DNA of 64,000 nt from Citricoccus sp. SGAir0253 (lineage in GTDB: Bacteria; Actinomycetota; Actinomycetes; Actinomycetales; Micrococcaceae). The notes beneath the pieces are model-generated. The model saw only the letters and a list, made by a program, of their open reading frames with translations. It was not told the origin of the DNA and searched no databases. A program made the translations under genes and the position numbers. Positions 54,401 through 60,993 of this stretch are shown here, in pieces. Within the stretch, counting starts at the first letter, position 1, and each line of letters starts with the position of its first letter. The DNA lies in the NCBI RefSeq assembly GCF_005877055.1, contig NZ_CP039424.1, forward strand, positions 124,001-188,000, read 5' to 3'.

Positions 54401-54885
54401 TCGAGACCGGCCAGGCCAAGTACGGAGACCTGTCCGTGCTGCACACCCGGGACTTCCTCTATGGCCTCACCACGGAACACGAACACGTGATCTCCCTGGG
54501 CACCGGCGTGCGCCTGCTGGTGAAATTGCAGGCGGTCTCCGAGGCCGATGAGAAGGGCATGCGCACCGTGATGCTCACCCTCAACGGCCAGCCGCGCACC
54601 ATCGACGTGCGAGACACCCACGCGGCTTCCATCGTGCCCGAGACCGAGAAAGCTGACCCCACCGCCCCCGGCCACGTTGCCGCACCCTTCGCCGGTGCCG
54701 TCACCGTCACCGTCACCGAGGGTGACACCATCGAGGCCGGAACCCAGGTCGCCACCATTGAGGCCATGAAGATGGAAGCCGCGATCACCGCACCCATCGC
54801 CGGCACCGTGCAACGCGTCGCCCTCACCGGCGTCACCCAAGTCACCGGTGGAGACCTCCTGCTCGTGCTGCGCACGACCGACTAA
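51427..54885 (+). CDS. pyc: Pyruvate carboxylase
   Basis: A 1152-residue biotin enzyme that makes oxaloacetate from pyruvate, bicarbonate and ATP. Domains in order: biotin carboxylase (1 to about 450; FVKAVAGGGGRGMRRV near 160, EMNPRIQVEHTVTEEI near 300), carboxyltransferase (about 530-1000; RGRNTVGYTPYPTAVTDAFV, FRIFDALNDVEQM, HTHDTAGGQLA) and biotinyl carrier (EAMKMEA near 1112). Directly after lutABC, it lets lactate-derived pyruvate refill the TCA cycle or enter gluconeogenesis. ATG 51427 is chosen; GTG 51433 has slightly better ribosome-site spacing. Confidence 0.95.
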   Translation: MFVFQKILVANRGEIAIRAFRAAVELGAQTVAVFPYEDRNSLHRQKADEAYQIGERGHPVRAYLDVEEILRIAIEAGCDAIYPGYGFLSENPELARAAAAAGITFVGPAAEILELAGNKVQALRAAKRAGIPTLDSSEPSSDVEYLLGEAERIGFPVFVKAVAGGGGRGMRRVETARELPEALAAAMREADTAFGDRTMFVEQAVLRPRHIEVQVLADATGEVVHLFERDCSVQRRHQKVVEIAPAPNLDEEIRQALHTDAVRFARELGYVNAGTVEFLVDTAGDRAGQHVFIEMNPRIQVEHTVTEEITDVDLVASQLRIAAGQTLDELGIRQEDLRIRGAAMQCRITTEDPANGFRPDVGRISAYRSAGGAGVRLDSGTVYAGAQISPHFDSMLVKLICRGRDYATAVRRARRALAEFRIRGVATNIQFLQAVLADPQFLAGDVATDFIESRPELLQARVSADRATKALTWLAEATVNQPHGPRVEGIDPRTKLPHYPGDKQDEPMRSPFDGPSGHTPPTGWRQVLQDTGPVGFARALRAQQAVAVTSTTFRDAHQSLLATRVRTRDLLAAAPAYAHTLPQLLSVEAWGGATYDVALRFLGEDPWDRLARLREAMPNIPIQMLLRGRNTVGYTPYPTAVTDAFVTEAASTGVDIFRIFDALNDVEQMRPAIEAVRATGTAVAEVALCYTGDLNNPAEDLYTLDYYLDLAEQCVQAGAHILAIKDMAGLLRPAAATKLVTALRARFELPVHLHTHDTAGGQLATVMAAVNAGVDAVDVADASMAGTTSQVSASALVAALEHTERDTGIPLDAVAALEPYWEVIRRMYAPFESGLSAPTGRVYRHEIPGGQLSNLRQQAIALGLGERFEAIEDMYTAANVMLGRLVKVTPSSKVVGDLALQLVGMGVDPAQFEADPQSFDIPDSVIAFLAGELGTPPGGWPEPFRSKALQGRNVKVGVTELSAEDTGALAADSTTRRATLNRLLFPGPTRDFETGQAKYGDLSVLHTRDFLYGLTTEHEHVISLGTGVRLLVKLQAVSEADEKGMRTVMLTLNGQPRTIDVRDTHAASIVPETEKADPTAPGHVAAPFAGAVTVTVTEGDTIEAGTQVATIEAMKMEAAITAPIAGTVQRVALTGVTQVTGGDLLLVLRTTD

Positions 54886-54898
54886 CAGGCCTCTCCCC

Positions 54899-54906
54899 GA
54901 TGGGGC
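54899..54906. repeat. Target-site duplication, left copy
   Basis: GATGGGGC, directly abutting the left end of the IS256-family element; repeated at 56286-56293. Confidence 0.85.
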
Positions 54907-56285
54907 GGGACTGTCCGATAAAGGGTGTGTGGGGTCCGGCGGTTTTCATCAGTGAGTGGTTCTCTCGAACCGTCCGGCGAAGGTGATCGCGAAGGCGTTG
55001 AGCGCCGGCTTCCACCTCATCACCCAGCGTGCCCTCCCGCCGCCGGTGGGATCAAGGGACCGGGTGACGAGATACAGACACTTCAGGGCGGCTGCCTCGT
55101 TCGGGAAGTGGCCCCGGGCGCGGACCGCCCGGCGGTAGCGGGCGTTGATCGACTCGATCGCGTTGGTCGTGCAGATCACCCGGCGGATCTCCACGTCGTA
55201 CTCCAGGAACGGCACGAACTCCGCCCACGAGGACTCCCAGAGCTGCACGATCGCCGGATACCGCTGACCCCACTCGTCCCTGAACTCGGCGAAGCGGTCC
55301 TTCGCCGCTTGCTCGCTCGGGGCGGTGTAGACCGGCTTGAGGGCCTTGACGATCCCGTCGCGGTGCTGTCGGCCGGCGTAGCGGAAGCTGTTGCGGATCA
55401 GATGCACGATGCACTGCTGGACCACCGTCCGCTCCCAGGTGGTCGTGATCGCCTCCGGCAGGCCCTTGAGCCCATCGCACACGGCGATGAGCACATCCTC
55501 CACGCCCCGGTTCTTCAGTTCGGAGAAGACCTGCAGCCAGAACCGGGCGCCCTCGGCGCCGTCACCGGCCCAGATCCCGAGGATGTCGCGTTCTCCATTG
55601 GTGGTGACGCCCATGACCACGTAGAACGGGGTGTTGCGCACCTGACCGTCCCGGACCTTGACCACAATGGCGTCGACGAAGATCACCGGGTAGAGCGAGT
55701 CCAGCGGCCGGGCGGACCACTCCGCGAGTTCCCCGGCGACCTTCTCGGTGATCCTGGAGATGGTGTCCTTGGAGACGGTGGCTCCGTAGACCTCCTCGAA
55801 GTGCGCGGCGATCTCCCCGGTCGTCAAACCCCGAGCCGAGAGGGACAGCACGATCTGGTCGATCCCGTCCAGGCGCCGTTTGCGCTTGGGCACGATCACC
55901 GGCTCGAAGGACCCCTCCCGATCCCGCGGCACCTCGATCTGCACGGGGCCGATCTCGGTCAACACCGTCTTCGATCTCGTGCCGTTGCGCATATTCTCCG
56001 CGATCGGCACCTCACCATGCTCGTGGCCGAGGTGCTCAGTCAGCTCCGCCTCGAGCGCCGTTTCCAGCACGTTCTTCGTCAGCTGGTTGAGCAGCCCGCC
56101 GGGGCCGACCAGGCTCACGCCTTGCTCCTTGGCCTGGGCGAGCAGTTGTTCGGCGAGTTGTTTCTGATCGATGATCTCTCCGGTCACGGGATCGATCATC
56201 GCCTCTGTTGCCTCGGTCGTGTCAGTCACGGCCGTCTCCTTTCGGATCAGGCCGGACCCTCACACACCGTTTTTCTTACAGTCCC
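54907..56285 (-). mobile_element. Intact IS256-family insertion sequence (1379 bp)
   Basis: Imperfect terminal inverted repeats of about 33 bases begin GGGACTGT at 54907 and end ACAGTCCC at 56285 (both continue GGTGTGTG...GGTCCGG). Flanking 8-bp direct repeats GATGGGGC match. One full-length transposase lies within. The empty site would be a CCCC-GAT-GGGG hairpin just after the pyruvate carboxylase gene. Confidence 0.9.
54949..56229 (-). CDS. IS256-family transposase
   Basis: A 426-residue DDE transposase. The N-terminal DNA-binding half (EAELTEHLGHEHGE, GTRSKTVLTEIGPVQIEVPR) is followed by the catalytic core: first Asp in VIFVDAIVVKVRDG, second Asp in VLIAVCDGLKGLPEAI, Glu in ICTTNAIESINARYRR. 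It has the complete length with no frameshift, so the element may still be active. ATG 56229 lies near the right end of the element. Confidence 0.93.
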   Translation of the reverse strand: MTDTTEATEAMIDPVTGEIIDQKQLAEQLLAQAKEQGVSLVGPGGLLNQLTKNVLETALEAELTEHLGHEHGEVPIAENMRNGTRSKTVLTEIGPVQIEVPRDREGSFEPVIVPKRKRRLDGIDQIVLSLSARGLTTGEIAAHFEEVYGATVSKDTISRITEKVAGELAEWSARPLDSLYPVIFVDAIVVKVRDGQVRNTPFYVVMGVTTNGERDILGIWAGDGAEGARFWLQVFSELKNRGVEDVLIAVCDGLKGLPEAITTTWERTVVQQCIVHLIRNSFRYAGRQHRDGIVKALKPVYTAPSEQAAKDRFAEFRDEWGQRYPAIVQLWESSWAEFVPFLEYDVEIRRVICTTNAIESINARYRRAVRARGHFPNEAAALKCLYLVTRSLDPTGGGRARWVMRWKPALNAFAITFAGRFERTTH

Positions 56286-56293
56286 GATGGGGC
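56286..56293. repeat. Target-site duplication, right copy
   Basis: GATGGGGC immediately outside the right IS end; identical to 54899-54906. Confidence 0.85.
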
Positions 56294-56391
56294 GCCCGTG
56301 ACTGTCTGAGCGACGGATGAGAGTGGGGCACCGCTGCAGCGCGCTCCGCCAAAAGTGCTCAACCCCGCCTTCCCCGAGCACCGCAGGGTGG

Positions 56392-57029
56392 TCAGCGGCG
56401 TTGGGCCAGCACCTTCTGTCCGGCTTCGCGCAGTTCCCCGGTGGGTAAGACGTGGCGGTAGAGGGTCTGGCGGGTGATGCCGAACTCCTTGCATAGGGCC
56501 CCGACGTTGGTGTCCTTGTTCCCCATGGAGGCCATGGCCAGGCGGATCTTGGCCGGGGTCATCTTGTGGGGCCGGCCGCCTTTGCGTCCCCGGGCGCGGG
56601 CCGAGGCCAGGCCGGCCTTGGTGCGTTCGGAGATCAGCTCGCGTTCGAACTCGGCCAGGGCGGCGAAGATCCCGAAGACCAGCTTGCCCGAGGCGGTGGT
56701 GGTGTCGATGGCCGCGCCCTGCCCGTGAGGACCTTCAGGCCCACGCCCCGCTCGGTGAGGTCGTGCACGATGTTGACCAGGTGGCGCAGGTCCCGGCCGA
56801 GCCGGTCCAGCTTCCACACCAGCAGGGTGTCCCCGTCCCGCAGGGCCTTGAGGCAGGCGGCCAGGTGGGGGCGGTCGTCGGTCTTGCCGGAGGCCTTGTC
56901 CTCGTAGAGGGCCTTGGACTTCACGCCGGCGGCGAGTAGAGCGTCGCGTTGCAGGTCGGTGGTCTGGGACCCGTCGGCCTTGGACACCCGCATGTACCCG
57001 ACGATGTCGCTTTCAGAAGTCGACGTCAC
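56392..57029 (-). pseudogene. Serine recombinase (resolvase/invertase), frameshifted
   Basis: Two overlapping frames together encode one resolvase. The N-terminal part (VTSTSESDIVGYMRVSKADG..., catalytic Ser16) runs to ...RGVGLKVLTG. The reading frame then changes near 56720, and the C-terminal part continues GAAIDTTTASGKLVFGIFAA, AEFERELISERTKAGLASAR, with the HTH (GNKDTNVGALCKEFGITRQT). Adding one G to the plus-strand run at about 56720 restores LTGQGAAIDTTTA, the usual family sequence. It is a recent single-base deletion or a sequencing error. The GTG start at 57029 lies within the res-like repeats. Confidence 0.8.
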
Positions 57030-57055
57030 TGATGTCAGAAGTGGTCTTCACTGAT
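57013..57055. repeat. Tandem 21-bp res-like repeats at the recombinase start
   Basis: Two units of TCAGAAGT-N5-TCACTGAT at 57013-57033 and 57035-57055 (22-bp period). Their position over the recombinase start fits a resolvase binding or autoregulatory site. A third copy is at 44843. Confidence 0.7.
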
Positions 57056-57123
57056 CGGCCAGGGAACGTCGACACTGCGCCGTAAGGGGATCCCTTTCCG
57101 GGTGAGTCTTGTTGAATGGGGGA

Positions 57124-57636
57124 ATGGATGTTCGCCCCTGCACCGACGCGGACCTGAGCGTGTTGTGCTCGCGCTGGGAGACGCCCGGTGGCGTCCACGA
57201 GGCGCACCATGCCCGCCAGCGGGCCGGCCAGGCCACCTACCTGGTCGCATGGCAGGACCAGGAGCCACTGGGCTCCGGGGTACTGCAGTGGGGTGGGTGC
57301 ATCGGGTCCAACGCCCGGACTGCGTACCCCGGGGCGGTGGAACTCAATCACCTGCAGGTCCGTGGCCAGTACCGCGGACAAGGCGTGGGCAGTGCCCTGA
57401 TCGCCGCCGCCGAGGACAGCGCATCGCAAGCCGGCCGGTACCAGGTGGCGGTGGGAGTCGCCGAGGACAACCCGGACGCGGAGCGCCTGTACCGCCGCCT
57501 GGGCTACCGCCCCACCGGGATCATTGATGTCAGCGAGTACGACTGGATCACCCCCGAGGGAATGCTCCGGCATGAGACCGAACGCGATCACCTGCTGGTC
57601 AAGGACCTCAACCCCACCATGGAACGAGCCCGGTGA
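57124..57636 (+). CDS. GNAT-family N-acetyltransferase
   Basis: A 170-residue acetyl-CoA-dependent transferase. Motif A is clear: VELNHLQVRGQYRGQGVGSA with the Q-x-x-G-x-G turn binding the pyrophosphate, followed by YQVAVGVAEDNPDAERLYRR and LGYRPTGIID (motif B). Substrate unknown; some relatives inactivate aminoglycosides or acetylate proteins. ATG 57124 is the first good start; the upstream TTG codons are unlikely. The stop overlaps the next gene. It lies inside a mobile-element-rich stretch. Confidence 0.82.
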   Translation: MDVRPCTDADLSVLCSRWETPGGVHEAHHARQRAGQATYLVAWQDQEPLGSGVLQWGGCIGSNARTAYPGAVELNHLQVRGQYRGQGVGSALIAAAEDSASQAGRYQVAVGVAEDNPDAERLYRRLGYRPTGIIDVSEYDWITPEGMLRHETERDHLLVKDLNPTMERAR

Positions 57637-58082
57637 TGCTCGTCATCGAACGCGTCGTCGAGCTGCTGACGGACCACTCGGTGGTCGAGGCCGACCCTGA
57701 CATCCAAGAGCGCGACTACTGGCTGGTCTATCTCGAGTACCGGCACATCACCGCCACCCTAATCTTCAACGGCCACTACTCCACCGACGACCGCATTCAG
57801 CCCGGACGAGAGCCAGGATCGGTCCAGGAGGGTCCCGGCCTTTGGTACGTCCCGGACGGCACCCCGGTGGAGATCGCCTCGTTCCTGACCGGTTGGATGA
57901 TCGGCCGAGCCGAGGCGCCCTCGCAGCCGTCTCCGGCAGCGGAGCTTTCGGGATCGACACCAGGGCAACCTGAGCCTCGCGGCAGTGGGAACGTTCCCCG
58001 CCCTAGCGAGTGGTTCTCCCCGTCGGCATTCTTTGAAGGCCAGCACCGGGCCCGGCTGGACCCGGACGAGTGGACCGGATGA
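57636..58082 (+). CDS. Uncharacterised acidic protein coupled to the acetyltransferase
   Basis: A 148-residue protein, not recognised. The N-terminal 85 residues look folded (RVVELLTDHSVVEADPDIQE, YRHITATLIFNGHYSTDDRI, GLWYVPDGTPVEIASFLTGW); the C-terminus is a Pro/Ser-rich tail ending RARLDPDEWTG. ATG 57636 overlaps the acetyltransferase stop (TGATG); GTG 57633 is an equally coupled alternative. It may be a helper or plasmid/transposon cargo. Confidence 0.6.
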   Translation: MLVIERVVELLTDHSVVEADPDIQERDYWLVYLEYRHITATLIFNGHYSTDDRIQPGREPGSVQEGPGLWYVPDGTPVEIASFLTGWMIGRAEAPSQPSPAAELSGSTPGQPEPRGSGNVPRPSEWFSPSAFFEGQHRARLDPDEWTG

Positions 58083-58148
58083 ACACCGGTGCTCGCACCG
58101 CCAGGCCCTCCTGATGCACACAACTGGACAGTCTCACGCGGGGATCCT

Positions 58149-58271
58149 CTAAAGGGTTGGTTATTGGGCCTTGCAGAGTCGCTTACGGAAGGCGCTTGGT
58201 GAGAGGGTCGAGCGCTGCTCGATGCTCGAGCCCAGCCACTCCGGGCTTGGCCGAGTCAACCTTTTAGGAGG
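58149..58271 (+). promoter_or_regulatory. Inverted repeat that would tie up the recombinase ribosome site
   Basis: CTAAAGGGTTG (58149-58159) is complementary, with one mismatch, to CAACCTTTTAG (58257-58267), whose last bases are the start of the AGGAGG ribosome site (58266-58271). Pairing across the 97-base interval would mask that site. It could also be part of the recombinase target site. Confidence 0.4.
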
Positions 58272-58277
58272 TGCGCC

Positions 58278-58892
58278 ATGAGCGCACTGCTTATCGGCTA
58301 CGCCCGTTGCTCCACCGACCAGCAAGACCTGACCGCTCAACGAGATGCTCTGTTCGGCTTGGGCGTCGAACGAGATCGAGTCTATGTCGACCACGGCCTG
58401 ACTGGTACGAACCGGGATCGACCCGGGCTGCGCGAGGCGCTGGCCGCCGGCCGGGCCGGTGACACGCTGGTGGTGACCAAGCTCGATCGCCTGGCCAGGT
58501 CTGTGCCGGATGCCCGGGCGATCGCCGACGAGCTGACGGCCCGGCAGATCAGCCTGTCGCTGGGTGGGTCGGTCTATGACCCCACGGACGCCATCGGACG
58601 ATTGCTGTTCAATGTCCTGGCCATGGTCGCCGAGTTCGAGTCTGACCTGATCCGGCTGCGCACCCGCGAGGGGATGAAGGTCGCCCGAGCCAAGGGCCGG
58701 CTGCGGGGCAAGCAGCCCAAGCTCAACCGTCGCCAGGAAGCCCATCTGGTCTCGCTGGTGCACAGCGGCCAGTACAGCATCCTCGAGGTCGCCGAACTCT
58801 TCGGTGTCGGCCGATCCACGGTCTACCGCGCCATCGAACGCCAACGCACCGCGGCCGAGGCCGGGCTGGCGGCATCAACACCCCGACGGTGA
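58278..58892 (+). CDS. Serine recombinase / resolvase, intact
   Basis: A 204-residue small serine recombinase of the Tn3-resolvase/invertase type. The catalytic serine is S12 in IGYARCSTDQQD, with the arginine-rich core (KLDRLARSVPDARAIADELT), GRLLFNVLAMVAEFESDLIR and a C-terminal HTH (YSILEVAELFGVGRSTVYRA). Unlike the neighbour at 56.4-57.0 kb it is uninterrupted. ATG 58278 follows AGGAGG. It probably resolved cointegrates of a now-fragmentary transposon. Confidence 0.9.
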   Translation: MSALLIGYARCSTDQQDLTAQRDALFGLGVERDRVYVDHGLTGTNRDRPGLREALAAGRAGDTLVVTKLDRLARSVPDARAIADELTARQISLSLGGSVYDPTDAIGRLLFNVLAMVAEFESDLIRLRTREGMKVARAKGRLRGKQPKLNRRQEAHLVSLVHSGQYSILEVAELFGVGRSTVYRAIERQRTAAEAGLAASTPRR

Positions 58893-58932
58893 GACCTTAG
58901 TGGCGCCGGCAGTCCAGCGGCCCGCATCTACA

Positions 58933-58964
58933 CTGGGCGCCGGCGCCACGCCACCGGCGCCCAG
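58933..58964 (+). terminator. Hairpin after the intact recombinase
   Basis: CTGGGCGCCGG (58933-58943) pairs with CCGGCGCCCAG (58954-58964), 41 bases after the recombinase stop. Confidence 0.6.
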
Positions 58965-58996
58965 CGGCCGCTTCGCGACAAGGAACCCGGCGGGGA

Positions 58997-59238
58997 TCAA
59001 GGAAGTAGGTCCCAGTATTGGCGTCTGGCGGGCATGGCATGGATCACCATCTGTTCGCCACTGTCGAAGACCAGCACAACGGTCTCAAGAATCGAGCGCG
59101 GGTATCGAAGCCAAGCCGTAACTCACGATGCGGCCAGTCGTCTTCTTCAAGGGGTTCGATCCCCTGGCACCAGTCGGCAGCCTGGATCGCGTCCTCGGGA
59201 ACCACTCCGTGCTTGAGTGCGCTGGCGTGGACCTTCAC
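58997..59238 (-). pseudogene. Frameshifted toxin-like partner of the RHH gene
   Basis: Reading from GTG 59238: VKVHASALKHGVVPEDAIQA, then IEPLEEDDWPHRELRLGFDT. After a one-base loss near 59095 another frame continues LETVVLVFDSGEQMVIHAMP and ARRQYWDLLP to a stop at 58997. Joined, this is an 80-residue protein of a pattern I recognise as commonly encoded after small ribbon-helix-helix proteins in actinobacteria, presumed toxins. As it stands only 64 residues are made, with a wrong C-terminus. The start overlaps the stop of the RHH gene. Confidence 0.7.
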
Positions 59239-59357
59239 GCTGCGAAGTCAGTCAGGGCGCGGCGGATCGCCTCGGAGCGTGACAGGTGCTCTCGCTCGGC
59301 TACTTCATCCAGTGCCGCAATCTCCTCCGCGGTGAGGCGCACGGCAACAACCTGCAT
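59235..59357 (-). CDS. Ribbon-helix-helix (CopG-type) protein, probable antitoxin
   Basis: A 40-residue protein (MQVVAVRLTAEEIAALDEVA, EREHLSRSEAIRRALTDFAA) with the beta-strand and two helices of an RHH DNA-binding domain, about the minimum size for the fold. It overlaps the broken toxin-like gene by four bases (GTGA). Antitoxins of this kind bind their partner and their own promoter. No strong ribosome site is visible. Confidence 0.75.
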   Translation of the reverse strand: MQVVAVRLTAEEIAALDEVAEREHLSRSEAIRRALTDFAA

Positions 59358-59578
59358 CGACTCTGCAGTAGGGGAAGCACTCCGACCTCTGGCACGAGCG
59401 GGCGCCGAGCCACCAAATCTGTTGTGGCTGGGAATCCCCAACAGACAGTCTCCGCGTCCGGCGCGAAGGATGCCGCTTCGGTGCATGCAGTGGCCTGGGG
59501 AGATACGCGGCGGTCCTTCGTCCGAGCTGCGTGGCGGCACGGGCTGTCCAGCGATTAACGTCGCGCTGGGCGTCGACG

Positions 59579-59584
59579 TACCCT
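59579..59584 (+). promoter_or_regulatory. Possible -10 box for the GyrA-like small gene
   Basis: TACCCT, about 43 bases before the ATG at 59628; GAGGAGG at 59615-59621 is the ribosome site. I see nothing else in 59358-59578. Confidence 0.35.
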
Positions 59585-59627
59585 GTCGGGCCCCGGGTGG
59601 GGGGCTGAACCGTTGAGGAGGGCCGGC

Positions 59628-59891
59628 ATGGACCACGACGACCTGGACCAGCGTCAACGCGTGGGAAGACTCCACGTCATCCAAGGACTCCTTCGGGTGC
59701 TTGAGGACCCGCATCGGTTCCTCGACGTCATGCTCTCCGCCACCGACGAGGCGGCCGCCCTGCACGCCCTGCAGGAACGGTTCGACCTGGACGAGGAGCA
59801 GGGGCGGGTGGCCATCAACATGCAGTTCCGCTCGATGACCGACCGGACGCGTCGGCTGATCCGCGAGGAGGCCCACCTGCTGCGCGACTGA
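59628..59891 (+). CDS. Small protein resembling the GyrA/ParC coiled-coil region
   Basis: An 87-residue protein. RVGRLHVIQGLLRVLEDPHR, then ...ALHALQERFDLDEEQGRVAI and NMQFRSMTDRTRRLIREEA closely follow the segment of DNA gyrase/topoisomerase IV subunit A that reads RLHILEGL...L.ERFGLSEEQA.AILDM.LR.LT. The catalytic tyrosine domain and C-terminal propeller are absent, so it cannot be a topoisomerase by itself. It could be a free-standing domain that binds or mimics gyrase. ATG 59628 has GAGGAGG six bases upstream. Confidence 0.75.
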   Translation: MDHDDLDQRQRVGRLHVIQGLLRVLEDPHRFLDVMLSATDEAAALHALQERFDLDEEQGRVAINMQFRSMTDRTRRLIREEAHLLRD

Positions 59892-60024
59892 AGGGAGGAG
59901 GAGCCCTCGCCGGACCGGGCCCAGCGTCTCCGCTAGTCTGGCGCCCAGTGGCCCGGACACGTCCACGCCCGCCAGGCACACCAAGCCACCCTGCCCGGCC
60001 ACCCCAGCCTCCGAGGAGGAAGCC

Positions 60025-60735
60025 ATCGAGAGCGCGCGCGCTGCCGGCGTCGCCCTGGGCGGCGCCGCCGGACTGGTCCTGGCCGCCGGCCTCGGGGCGC
60101 TCGCCGCCGTGCGCCGGAACCGCCCCGTCCACACCGTGGGCACGGTCGTCCCCGGCACGCTCGTCATCGACGCCCCGGGCGGCACCGGCTCGCCGCTGCT
60201 GGACGCGGCGGGGGAGCGGCCCCTGGTCGCCCGGCTCTCCCGGGCCGCCTCCTGGCCCGTGCACCTGCCGGACGTCATCGGGGTGGCGTTGCGCATCCCC
60301 GCGGCCGGGCCCGACGGCGGCCCGGCCGACCTGCTCTTCGCCTCCACGGGCACCGGGCGGCTCACGCGGTACGTCCTCCGCTTCCACCTCTCGGCGACGG
60401 CGGGACCGCTGACCACCATGTTCCCCCTGCTCGGGGCGGGCGGGCACCTCGTCTTCCGCCTGGACCCGGAGGGTCCGGGCCGCTACCGGTTCTCGTGCTC
60501 GCGGAACTCGGGCCCCTGGCGGGGCCTGGGCCGGGTGGTCCTGGACGTGCCGGCCCCGGAGCGTCCGCCCCACCGGGCCCGGGGCGCGGAGGCCGCGGCG
60601 GGTCCCGACGACGCCGGGCTGCGCTTCCGGCCGGTCGCCCAGCCGCCGGCCGGCCTCACCGTGCCGGTGTGGCTGCGTGCGGCCCGCGCCCCGGCCTACG
60701 GCCTCGCCCGCCGTGTCGGGCGGGAGCGAGCGTAG
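60025..60735 (+). CDS. Uncharacterised protein with N-terminal membrane helix, apparent ATC start
   Basis: A 236-residue protein: membrane segment at about 6-29 (AGVALGGAAGLVLAAGLGAL), then a beta-rich domain (VHTVGTVVPGTLVIDAPGGT, RLSRAASWPVHLPDVIGVAL, GRLTRYVLRFHLSATAGPLT) that loosely recalls the catalase-like fold, without a confident match. No ATG, GTG or TTG precedes 60109 in frame, but ATC at 60025 follows a textbook GAGGAGGAAGCC and begins the membrane helix. TAGTCT at 59934-59939 could be the -10 box. Confidence 0.65.
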   Translation: MESARAAGVALGGAAGLVLAAGLGALAAVRRNRPVHTVGTVVPGTLVIDAPGGTGSPLLDAAGERPLVARLSRAASWPVHLPDVIGVALRIPAAGPDGGPADLLFASTGTGRLTRYVLRFHLSATAGPLTTMFPLLGAGGHLVFRLDPEGPGRYRFSCSRNSGPWRGLGRVVLDVPAPERPPHRARGAEAAAGPDDAGLRFRPVAQPPAGLTVPVWLRAARAPAYGLARRVGRERA

Positions 60736-60993
60736 GCGGGACCGCCCGGACCGTCGGCCCGCGGGTGGTTCCCCGGACGCGGCCGTCCACCCCGCGCGTC
60801 GGGCGTCTCCCTCGGTTTTTCGCCCGGTCTCCCTCGCGGGTCCCGCCCTCCTTCTGACCTGGATCCATTCGCCGCAGCGGAACAATCGACCCCGATCATG
60901 TATGAGTAACAGCGGGAATGCTCCGCGGCGCGGAGGCCCCGCCGGGAATACTGGATGGTCGTTCATCCAACCCCCTGCTGTAGAGGTGTCTCC

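Noticed and set aside
57013-57055. Tandem repeats considered as the start of a CRISPR array
   Set aside because: Two 21-bp units separated by one base have no spacers and there are no cas genes; the location fits a recombinase site.
59044-59238. A 64-residue intact protein next to the RHH gene
   Set aside because: Its C-terminus (FLRPLCWSSTVANRW) is nonsense, whereas the neighbouring frame continues with conserved-looking sequence, so a frameshifted pseudogene explains it better.
59948-60412. A GTG-started frame just after the TAGTCT box
   Set aside because: Spacing suits a leaderless start, but the translation is Pro/Arg/Ser-rich without folded character; the other frame gives a membrane helix and a plausible domain.
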